This document shows, in pieces, positions 10,633 through 19,973 of a DNA stretch of 64,000 bases (positions are counted from its first letter, which is position 1; every line of letters starts with the position of its first letter). The stretch is from Maniola hyperantus (Eukaryota; Arthropoda; Insecta; Lepidoptera; Nymphalidae): assembly GCF_902806685.2 (NCBI RefSeq), contig NC_048542.1:11392533-11456532 (forward strand). Direction: 5' to 3'. The notes under the pieces were generated by a model. The model did no database searches, had not been told where the DNA came from, and saw only the letters and a list, made by a program, of their open reading frames with translations. The position numbers were made by a program, and so were the translations under genes.

Positions 10633-13473
10633 TCTACACTAATCTACACTAATATTATAAAGAGGAAAACTTTGTTTGTTTGTTTGTTTGTTTGTTTGTT
10701 TGTTTGTTTGTTTGTTTGGTTGTACTGAATAGGCTCAAAAACTACTGGACCGATTTTAAAAATTCTTTCACCATTCGAAAGCTACATTATCCACGAGTAA
10801 CATAGGCTATATTTTATTTTGGAAAAAAATAGGGTTCCGTAAGATATTTGGGTTTTTTCGGACACAAGGTGTAAAAAATCAACCAGAAAAGTTACTTATT
10901 TTGCGTACGCTGCCTAAACTATAAAAGATAGAACCATAAAATGTTCTAATTAATTGTAGATCTTATAAATATCTACAAAAAAGTCCGCGACACACTATAC
11001 CCATCTATGTCGAGTGAGGCACAGCAACCATTTTTTTATTTAAAAATCTTGAATTTTTTTTGGACTACATTTAAACGCGTTTATTTTACTCATGCTATTA
11101 ATCCTTATCAAAATAAATGATTTCATCACTAAGAACAGTTTATGGAGATAATATTTGGTCTTTGAATGATTAAAATTGGACGTTTGGTTTTGAAGTTATG
11201 GCGAAATTAAAATATTACGATTTCTGCTGCACGGCCCGTTGTCTACACTAATATTATAAAGAGGAAAACTTTGTTTGTTTGTTTGTTTGTTTGTTTGTTT
11301 GTTTGTTTGTACTGAATAGGCTCAAAAACTACTGGACCGATTTTAAAAATTCTTTCACCTTTCGAAAGCTACATTATCCACGAGTAACATAGGCTATATT
11401 TTATTTTGGAAAAAAATAGGGTTCCGTAAGATATTTGGGTTTTTCGGACACAAGGTGTAAAAAATCAACCAGAAAAGTTACTTATTTTGCGTACGCTGCC
11501 TAAACTATAAAAGATAGAACTATAAAATGTTCTAATTAATTGTAGATCTTATAAATATCTACAAAAAAGTCCGCGACACACTATACCCATCTATGTCGAG
11601 TGAGGCACAGCAACCATTTTTTTATTTAAAAATCTTGAATTTTTTTTGGACTACATTTAAACGCGTTTATTTTACTCATGCTATTAATCCTTATCAAAAT
11701 AAATGATTTCATCACTAAGAACAGTTTATGGAGATAATATTTGGTCTTTGAATGATTAAAATTGGACGTTTGGTTTTGAAGTTATGGCGAAATTAAAATA
11801 TTACGATTTCTGCTGCACGGCCCGTTGTCTACACTAATCTACACTAATATTATAAAGAGGAAAACTTTGTTTGTTTGTTTGTTTGTTTGTTTGTTTGTTT
11901 GTTTGTTTGTTTGTTTGTTTGTTTGTTTGGTTGTACTGAATAGGCTCAAAAACTACTGGACCGATTTTAAAAATTCTTTCACCATTCGAAAGCTACATTA
12001 TCCACGAGTAACATAGGCTATATTTTATTTTGGAAAAAAATAGGGTTCCGTAAGATATTTGGGGTTTTCGGACACAAGGTGTAAAAAATCAACCAGAAAA
12101 GTTACTTATTTTGCGTACGCTGCCTAAACTATAAAAGATAGAACCATAAAATGTTCTAATTAATTGTAGATCTTATAAATAATATCTACAAAAAAGTCCG
12201 CGACACACTATACCCATCTATGTCGAGTGAGGCACAGCAACCATTTTTTTATTTAAAAATCTTGAATTTTTTTTGGACTACATTTAAACGCGTTTATTTT
12301 ACTCATGCTATTAATCCTTATCAAAATAAATGATTTCATCACTAAGAACAGTTTATGGAGATAATATTTGGTCTTTGAATGATTAAAATTGGACGTTTGG
12401 TTTTGAAGTTATGGCGAAATTAAAATATTACGATTTCTGCTGCACGGCCCGTTGTTGTATTGTATATTATATAAAGAGGTAATGTCGTTAAGTTTGTTTG
12501 TAGGGGGTAATCTTTAGAACTACTGAACCGATTTTAAAAATTCTTTCACCAGTAGAAAGCTACATTATTCCTGAGTGACATAGGCTATACGGGATCTTTA
12601 AAAACCTAAATCTACGCGGGCGAAGCCGCGGGGATCAGCTAGTAATATTATAAAGAGGAAAACTTTGTTTGTTTGTTTGTTTGTTTGTTTGTTTGTTTGT
12701 TTGTTTGTACTGAATAGGCTCAAAAACTACTGGACCGATTTTAAAAATTCTTTCACCATTCGAAAGCTACATTATCCACGAGTAACATAGGCTATATTTT
12801 ATTTTGGAAAAAAATAGGGTTCCGTAAGTATTATATAAAGAGGTAATGTCGTTAAGTTTGTTTGTAGGGGGTAATCTTTAGAACTACTGAACCGATTTTA
12901 AAAATTCTTTCACCAGTAGAAAGCTACATTATTCCTGAGTGACATAGGCTATACGGGATCTTTAAAAACCTAAATCTACGCGGGCGAAGCCGCGGGGATC
13001 AGCTAGTCCTTTATATATTTAGATGATTACCGAATATACAAAGCAGAAGTGCAATATAAAATATTCTAAACTATATTTATTTAACAAGATAATATTATGA
13101 TGAGAATTTAAAAATGACTCCAGAAATCTATTAATATTTTTTTGTATAGCCAGTGTTAGGTAGGTACTGGGGGTTTTCCAACTCTGCATTTTCCGGTCGC
13201 CACTCGCTATTCAAGCTCCTTGGGGCCGTAAAGCCTATTAGTTCTTAAAGCTATGTACTCGGTAAATTACTACTCCAGCTTTGCAACTCATTATGTCTGT
13301 TACTCATCTCCTCATTATTATTTAAATTGCGTAGAGATACTCGGAGCATAGCTCTCTCCGTCACCTGATGAGCCTTGGGCCTTTTTATCAGATCCATGTT
13401 TCGTAGTCATAAGTTAAAACTCTCAACCTGACCTGAAAAACCTTGATTGAATTTTAAGAAAAAGTTAAAATAT
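10633..13473 (+). repeat. Right copy of the 2.84-kb near-identical duplication
   Basis: It repeats 1..2840, including all nested joints: three long units at about 10633..11241, 11242..11827 and 11828..12454, a short element at 12455..12643, a truncated unit at 12644..12828, a second short element at 12829..13007 and the RTE fragment at about 13220..13420. The match stops exactly where another Helitron-like element begins (13474). The spacing between copies is 10632 at both ends and 10620 in the middle because one GTTT run is 12 bases longer in the left copy. Confidence 0.95.
12455..13007 (+). mobile_element. Short Helitron-like elements flanking a truncated unit (second copy)
   Basis: Two short elements end CGCGGGCGAAGCCGCG, GGGATCAGCTAGT at 12643 and 13007. 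Between them is the unit fragment that stops at TTCCGTAAG. The layout is identical to 1826..2375. Confidence 0.7.
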
Positions 13474-13675
13474 TGTATTGAACAAATCTCTCTCGCAACA
13501 ACAAATTAATCGCAAAATGTGTTGCTGATCGCAAATCTCGAGAACAGCTGAACCGATTTCGCTAATTCTTTTTTCATAATATTCCTCGAAGTACGGAGAT
13601 GGTTCTTACGGAGAGAAAAATTTAAAAAAATTGAATCGACTGTTAGGCGGTACGAAGTTCGCCGGGGCAGCTAGT
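13474..13675 (+). mobile_element. Helitron-like element, fourth family
   Basis: About 200 bp that starts TGTATTGAACAAATC and ends with the hairpin GGCGGTACGAAGTTCGCC, then GGGGCAGCTAGT. The core AACAGCTGAACCGATTTCGC parallels the ACTACTGAACCGATTTT core of the first family. Only one copy is seen here. Confidence 0.65.
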
Positions 13676-14020
13676 TGATAATAAAATAAAATATAATTTT
13701 GGAAACGATTCTAATCAATTAAATTACAAGGACAAACTAAGGAAGCGAGAGACGAGAGCCCAATTTGTCGGTTTGTAGAAAATACATTGGTACAAAAATT
13801 ACGTAGTCAGCCTGAGCCGCAATCGATATTGAATGAAAACAAAGGGAAGTTCTTTCCTCTTACCGACGCGACGCCCGGATATTACGGATAAGGTAGTGGT
13901 CCACTCAATCTAAGTTTACCAAAGTTTTTAGAATAAGCCAATCTTAATCATGATCATACAAAAATCTAAAATCTATATAAAACCTCACGTAGGTACCTCT
14001 CCTCACCCGTCAGTTTATTA
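13676..14020. other. Intergenic, nothing recognised
   Basis: No repeat family or exon was identified. Confidence 0.5.
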
Positions 14021-14330
14021 ATCATGATCAATCCATCGCCGCGCCAGCTCACTACAGAGCACGGGTTTCCTCTCAGAGTGAGAAGGGTTTTGGCCATAGT
14101 CTACCACGTTGGCCAAGTGCGGATTGACAGACTTCACACACCATTGAGAACATTATGGAGAACTCCCAGGCATACAGGATTCCTCACGATGTTTTTCTTC
14201 ACCGTTAACGCAAGTGATAATTAATTACTCAGAATGCACTTAACTCCGAAAGGGGCGTGCCCGGGATCGAACCCCCGACCTCCGATTGGAAGGGTGGACG
14301 TCCTAACCAGTAGGCTACCACAGCTTCATT
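14021..14330 (-). mobile_element. Full-length tRNA-derived SINE ending in TCATGAT repeats
   Basis: Read on the minus strand from 14330 it has a tRNA-like head (GTAGCCTACTGGTTAGGACG), B-box GGGGGTTCGATCCCGGG, a body (AACATCGTGAGGAATCCTG, then GGCCAACGTGGTAGACTATG), and the tail GATGGATTGATCATGAT. About 310 bp. Tail-only members are at 19446..19545, 40870..41030, 49190..49290, 61375..61405 and 63140..63265; a further piece is at 41100..41345. Confidence 0.8.
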
Positions 14331-14765
14331 AAGCGCATTTCATTAATGTAATACATTAATTTATATTATGATATTTTTATCTTAAAAATAAAATCTGCCA
14401 ATATAATGATAATATCTTGCCAGATGGACGGACAGACTTTGTTATATACTTACTCGTAAATTATACCTATTCCGAGACTTTCATATTTTTATTCTATATA
14501 TTTTCCTGGTGCTTTTTACGTCAAATGCCTGTTCTTAGTCTATCTCTATATTTAAAGTGTATGAGCCTATTTTTCAGTTCTAACGTTATACGAATTGTTA
14601 GTAGTCCTGACAATGAGTTTTTAAAATTTCACTGCTGCCACTCGACCGCGACAAAAAAGCCAGCCGAATAAAAGTGTAGTTAATCCAAATTTTTAGACGA
14701 TTCTACTAAAATTCTAGTGTAATGACAGTTTGAAAGTTTGGAAAAGTGTCAAAATTTTAAATTAT
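14331..14765. other. Intergenic, nothing recognised
   Basis: AT-rich; the 84-codon frame at 14417..14671 resembles no family. Confidence 0.5.
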
Positions 14766-15008
14766 ACTAGCTTATGCCACGTGTATTCGTCCACGTGGAC
14801 GAAGTCGCTGGCATAAGCTTTGAAATTTTGAATCCCTATGTTACCCCCTCAGGGGTTGAATTTTCAAAAATCCTTTCTTAGCAGATGTCTACGTCATAAT
14901 AGCTATCTGCATGCCAAATTTCAGCCCGATCCGTCCAGTATTTTGAACTGTGCGTTAACAGATCAGTCAGACAGTCAGTCAGTCACCTTTTCGTTTTATA
15001 TATTTAGA
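14766..15008 (-). mobile_element. Helitron-like element with a palindromic 3' end
   Basis: A third-family copy. Its 3' end is doubled head to head: AGCTTATGCCA at 14769..14780 and TGGCATAAGCT at 14808..14819 are inverted, with ACGTGTATTCGTCCACGTGG between. The body then continues normally to (CAGT)n near 14985. Confidence 0.65.
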
Positions 15009-15144
15009 TTTCGAAGTTGAACTAAACAAATTCTACAATTTATAGCATGCACAATTTATAGTACAAATTATAAGTTGTGTTTATTTTCTTCCTATATTAA
15101 TGGTTATTTCGATAACCATTAATTTTGTAACCACAAAATAACTC

Positions 15145-15284
15145 AATTCAATGAACATTGGCACAGAGATAGCTTGCATCTCGGGAAAGGACATATGCTA
15201 CTTTTGTTCCTGGGAAATCAAATAGTTCCCAGAGGATTTCATAAACTTTAATCCACGCAGACAAAGTCGTGGGCATCAGCTAGT
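15145..15284 (+). mobile_element. 5'-truncated Helitron-like element, second family
   Basis: Contains GAGATAGCTTGCATCTCGGG and ends CACGCAGACAAAGTCGTGGG, CATCAGCTAGT. It lacks the 5' third of the family consensus. Confidence 0.65.
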
Positions 15285-15569
15285 GTCATATAAATATAGA
15301 ATTTCAATGGCAATTTCACCAGCATAAATAGAAATGTAGAAAGCTATTTTGTAAAGTGCATTTCGGATTGTTTTGTTATGATTGTGGCTGAGCGGGAGGT
15401 TCACTTTGTCCCTACGACGACCACATACAAGGGTACAATAACAGAACCGACTTGTAGTGTCATACGACATATCCATAACACGTGTGCGGGCAAGATTCAA
15501 AGACGAACTAAATGAATGTAATAGGTTCTATCACGTAAGCAGAAAGTACTAATAGGTATATTTATAAAA

Positions 15570-15848
15570 AAAACCCAGCCAAATGCGAGTCAAACTCGCG
15601 CACTGAGGGTTCCGAACTACAATCGTATTTTATCGACATTTTGCACGATAAATCAAAAACCATTATGCTTAAAAATAAATAAAATTCTGTTTAAGAATGT
15701 ACAAGTAAAGCCCTTTAATATGATACCCCACTTGGTATAGTCATCTTACTTTAAAAGTTGAAAATAGCAGTATTTGTTCTTGAACAAATTTTAATTTTTT
15801 TCTTGTGATATAACCACAAATTCACGGTTTTCAGATTTTTCCCGCCCA
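15570..15848 (-). mobile_element. GGTTCCG-type repeat, truncated
   Basis: It begins with the complement of the family 3' end (CCAGCCAAATGCGAGTCAAA) and passes CATTTTGCACGATAAATCAA and GATACCCCACTTGGTATAG. It stops at TTTTCCCGCC before the CTGT repeat. The 285 bases to its left (15285..15569) hold nothing recognised. Confidence 0.6.
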
Positions 15849-15854
15849 ACGACG

Positions 15855-16150
15855 CGATCACTAAGCTTCGGTTCGCTTGCTGCCAGTGACGAAATTTGTG
15901 ATATATGTATGTTCACTCAGTACTGAAGCGACCGATTTAATGCCATCCAGTAGCGATACTTTGCAACTATCGAAATCTTCGATAGCGGTTCGATTCCTGC
16001 CGTTCCACAATTTTTGATGTCTAAAATTATTAAGTAATATTAAATTGCTTAAAACGCACATAACTCCGAAAAGTTAGAGGTGCAAGCCCGGGATCGAACC
16101 CCAACTTTTCGAATAGAAGGCTGACGTTTTAATGACTAGACTACACCGAA
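15855..16150. mobile_element. SINE fragments of two families
   Basis: 15866..15975 repeats the body seen at 45915..46025 (CTCGCTTGCTGCCAGTGACG). 16060..16150 is the minus-strand head of the 14021..14330 SINE (CCCGGGATCGAACCCCAAC). Both are partial. Confidence 0.5.
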
Positions 16151-16519
16151 TTTAACTAGCACGAGTAGTTTACCGAATACCCAAGTTTGAAGTTGGGTAT
16201 ATGCAAATACTCGGACATAGGAAATGAATGCCATTGCTTGACTATATGGACCTAATATGTATTAGACTACATGTACATTGTTCAAGTATGAGTAAGGAAG
16301 ACAAACACAACAAACGTGAATTTGTCGTCGGGCACAATGGATACCAAGCAAGGCATTGTCTGAGCCGCATTCAGCGTTGTTTTGTTTGTATTGGGATATG
16401 TACAAGACGCACAGGAAAGTTGGTCTTGCCTCCAGCTTACGTTGGCCCAACGCAGTCAGCGAATGCCGATCAATTTGTAAACGCTATTTCTAAATTATGC
16501 AAAGATATTTGGATGTATA
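16151..16519. other. Intergenic with an unexplained 104-codon frame
   Basis: The plus-strand frame 16228..16542 runs into the 5' part of the next Helitron-like element, and an overlapping minus-strand frame is also open. No protein family was recognised and no splice signals frame it. It is probably chance or a decayed transposon part. Confidence 0.35.
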
Positions 16520-16682
16520 CTCAACCGTTCAACCGATTTTGACGAAATTTGGTACCGAGATAGCTTGCATCCCGGGGACATTGACAACAATAGGCTACTT
16601 TTTATCCCAGAAAATTGACGAGTTCCCACAGGATTTTTAAAAACTTAAATCTACGCGGACAAAGTCGCGGGCATCATCTAGT
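16520..16682 (+). mobile_element. Helitron-like element, second family
   Basis: Contains CAACCGATTTTGACGAAATT, GATAGCTTGCATCCCGGGGA and the end CGCGGACAAAGTCGCG, GGCATCATCTAGT. 5'-truncated. Confidence 0.7.
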
Positions 16683-16980
16683 AATATAATATAATATAAT
16701 ATGGAGCCGCAGACATTAGCGCGATGGGTAGATCGTCCTTCCTCCTTCAATGGTAACGCGTCGCGCCACGCCACTGAGGAGTGGCTAATTAATAGTCTCT
16801 GCGTCACGCAGACGTTTTGACCCGTCCAGTCCTAGTCTGTAGGAGCTCTACTGTTTCACATCGAGTGCTACGCCGGACTCGTAACAGGCACGTAGCCGAT
16901 GCACTGGGAAAAAGGAACAAGCATGTCAAGCGATATTTCAGTTATATTATATATATAATATATATATATATATATTAGCT
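16683..16980. repeat. AT microsatellites around an unassigned GC-richer segment
   Basis: (TAATA)n at about 16681..16702 and (AT)n at about 16945..16976. Between them, 16703..16920 is GC-richer and unassigned. Confidence 0.6.
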
Positions 16981-17067
16981 TCATTTTATTTTTCATTAAC
17001 CACGACCAAATACTTCTGGCGTCATTAATACAGATTGGTACTTACTTACTTTTCATATTCTAACCAC

Positions 17068-17115
17068 ACCCCCCCCCCGTGTGTCCCCGATTGCCATCTC
17101 GACTTGTCGCGTACT
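17068..17115. mobile_element. Half of an M1 MITE
   Basis: CCCCGATTGCCATCTCGACT then TGTCGCGTACTATAG matches one arm of the M1 family; the other arm is missing. A poly-C run of about ten bases precedes it. 17116..17635 shows nothing recognised. Confidence 0.5.
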
Positions 17116-17635
17116 ATAGAAAAGTGTTTGTTGAACGAGGCGTGCCCTGTTTATTTATACAAAGAGTATACAATGTACAAAAATACGTATTATCTATACA
17201 AAAGCTGTCCTGTCTATGAATGCATGCCTCTAAAGCCTTATTCATTTTGGTAGTAAAATTGAAACTCGTGTTTCATGATGCACGACTGTATGTTTTAATG
17301 CAGCATAAACTCTGAAACATGACGACTGTCTATAAAATGTTTTAAAATCCAGTTTTATCCACCATAAACCGGATAATTGCGCAATCCAGGATTAAAGCCT
17401 ATAAATTTTTGGAGCCAAAATTTATGATTTTTTTATTTCATCAATTACTGTATGGAATACCTCCAATATTTCCGCAGGATTCAAATTAATTGTGGTTGGA
17501 AATGAAAAGATTTAATACAATCTTTTTTTATTTTGTTTGCAATAACACATTTGGAATATTTGTTTGTTTTTAAAATATACCGCTATAAAGTTGAAAAAAA
17601 TATTGCTAAATATTTACTTTTGTCAAATATCTCTA

Positions 17636-18051
17636 TTTTTAGAGTTCCGTTCCTCAAAAGGAAAAACGGAACCCTTATAGGATCACTTTGTTGTCTGTCT
17701 GTCTGTCTGTCGGTCTGTCAAGAAACCTACAGGGTACTTCCCGTTGACCTAGAATCATGAAATTTGGCAGGTAGGTGGGTCTTACAGCTGGCTTTAGGGG
17801 AAAAATCTGAAAACCTTGAATTTGTGGTCACATCACATAAAAAAAATTAAATTGTGGTCTCATGACTAATAATTAGTATTTTCAGTTATCAAAATAAGAT
17901 AACTATATCAATATGAAAGGGCTTCACCTGTGGATTCTAAAACAGATTTTTATTTAATCTTATGACTCATAGTTTTGATTTATCGTGCAAAATGTCGACT
18001 GTACTACGGAACCTTCGGTGCGCGAGCCTGGCTCGCACTTGGCCGGTTTTT
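17636..18051 (+). mobile_element. Full-length GGTTCCG-type repeat
   Basis: A reference copy for this family. It starts TTTTTAGAGTTCCGTTCC, has a short inverted GGAAAAACGGAACC, then (CTGT)n, CTACAGGGTACTTCCCGTTG, ATCGTGCAAAATGTCGAC, and ends TCGCACTTGGCCGGTTTTT. About 415 bp, non-coding. Confidence 0.7.
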
Positions 18052-18179
18052 ACTGTCTATATATTCTATTACTAACGTACCTAATTATTTTTTTAGGCTT
18101 TTGTCAATATTATTAGTGATTTCTGTAATATAATCATATCATAATAAATCCTTGATTTTGAATTTATTATAAAACTCAT

Positions 18180-18434
18180 TTCACACTACGGGATATAAAT
18201 TATATTAATTATAGTCCGATAAAAATAGAATTTCAAAGTTACAATAATTCGCATAGGGCTAAAAATTGCTGCGAATATTGGGAACATCAATATAAATCGA
18301 TGGGAACTTTCACAATTCATTTATACATTGGTGTTCCCAACATTCGTACCAATTTTTAGCATTATGCGTATTATTGTAACTTTGAATGTCTATTCTGACT
18401 GGACTATAACATAATTTATATCCCGTAGTGTGAA
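18180..18434. mobile_element. 255-bp palindromic MITE
   Basis: Long imperfect inverted repeats start TTCACACTACGGGATATAAA on the left and end TTTATATCCCGTAGTGTGAA on the right, each about 100 bases. Only one copy is in the window. It could fold into a long hairpin RNA if transcribed. Confidence 0.7.
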
Positions 18435-19445
18435 ATAAGCTTGGTTGTTCGAAAGTAGGTGCCTAGGTTTCGTATAATGTAAGTAATATCTTTTGTACTG
18501 ATTTTTGTATATTCAACTTGCACATTTTTTTATTTATCCGCATTATTAAAATATTGCATTGAATTTGGTTGGGGTTTATAAAAATCTTTTTTGTATGTAT
18601 GAAAGGTATCGTATAATAAACCGATCAACGCCTATCACGTAAGGAATACATAAGTGATTTCATCGATTTGCAAGTCACGCATCCCCTACGGACCAGAATT
18701 AAAATATTTCGCCAGTCATTGTATGGAATTTTTGGTAAGTACTCGGGAACTTTCAAAATTCATTAGATTAGATTAGTTCGTTAAAACAAAAATAAGTAAT
18801 TTGTGGAGTGATCAAGTTTTAAAATTACCTTAAGTTACACACTAAAGACATCTCAAATTGACCCCAAAAGTTTTTTAGTACACAGCAACAACATTGCACA
18901 AGGTTCAATACACCTACCAAAATATTTTATTGACCTTCACGGAGTTAAGTTACAACAATTAGGCGCAAAGGTGCATAAAAACTGCCAGTCAACTGTGCAA
19001 CTTTTTTATTTAGGACAGTTTTTTACTCAGTTGTCTAGTTCATTTGATTTAATATTTAGTAGACCACTTTTTTAGCCAATATGCCCCGCGAACATCATTC
19101 AATTTGACGAAAGAAATTACCTACTTCTTATAATATTTTAAGAGAAGTTTTCTTAGCGTTCTCTCACCACTTTTCATACAAACATAGTTTGGCTCTCGTT
19201 TCAATACTAACTAAGCAATCGAACTCAATGAAATTTGTAGACACGTTTTAAAAACTAATATCTGTATCCATAGTTTGTAAGATTTCCTTAAAATGTCTAG
19301 TTTTAAAGATGCATGGGTTCAAAAGGTAAGCAAATACTTGAAATTATGTGTTTTAACGGAAATCTGGTAACCACAAACACATACCTACAGTAGTTCCTAG
19401 AGCGTCTCTACAAAATTTTGTTCAGTTTGATTGCTGAATATCCAA
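18435..19445. other. Intergenic, nothing recognised
   Basis: AT-rich; no supported feature. Confidence 0.5.
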
Positions 19446-19545
19446 ATGCCAGCGTGGTAGTATGGCCAAAACCATTCTCACGCTGAGAGGAGACCCGTAC
19501 TCTGTAGTGAGCCGGCGATGGGTTGATCATGATGATGATGATGAC
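19446..19545 (+). mobile_element. SINE tail
   Basis: Matches the 3' part of the 14021..14330 SINE: GCGTGGTAGTATGGCCAAAA through GGGTTGATCATGATGATGAT. Confidence 0.65.
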
Positions 19546-19612
19546 TCGTAATTACTACCTACTGTAACATTTACAAAACAAGAATTTCTGAATAAATAAA
19601 AATATATTTCCT

Positions 19613-19834
19613 ACTAGCTGATGCCCGCGACTTCGTACGCGTGGAATTAGCTTTTCAAAAATCCCTTGGGAACTCTTTGATTTTCCGGGATAAAAAGTAG
19701 GTCCAGGTTTTTATCTATACCCATGCAAAAAATCACGTCAATCCGTTGCACCGTTGCGACGTGATTGAAGGACAAACCAACAAACCAATAAACCAACAAA
19801 CAAACACACTTCCGCATTTATAATAAGGGTACTG
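19613..19834 (-). mobile_element. Near full-length Helitron-like element, second family
   Basis: Starts ACTAGCTGATGCCCGCGACT (complement of the 3' end), contains TTTGATTTTCCGGGATAAAA and ends CACTTCCGCATTTATAATAA. It lies 139 bases downstream of the gene A stop codon. Confidence 0.75.
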
Positions 19835-19950
19835 ATTTATAAAATTTGCTGTCGATAGAGAAACAGAATTATTTACAAAATTAACTCTAAATTAGACGCG
19901 TATAATTGACCACTCTAGGCACTAAAAGTAAAAGTTTTGTATAAAAATTG

Positions 19951-19956
19951 TTTATT
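19951..19956 (-). terminator. Candidate polyadenylation signal of gene A
   Basis: AATAAA on the minus strand, 18 bases after the stop codon. Another AATAAA overlaps the stop codon at 19973..19978. Position and sequence fit a short 3' UTR; there is no transcript evidence. Confidence 0.45.
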
Positions 19957-19973
19957 GAACAAAAATTTAAGAT

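Noticed and set aside
11825..12016. Phe-Val-Cys-Leu repeat protein
   Set aside because: Translation of the GTTT microsatellite inside a Helitron-like unit.
16228..16542. 104-codon plus-strand frame as a gene
   Set aside because: Runs into a Helitron-like element and has an overlapping open frame on the other strand; no family resemblance.
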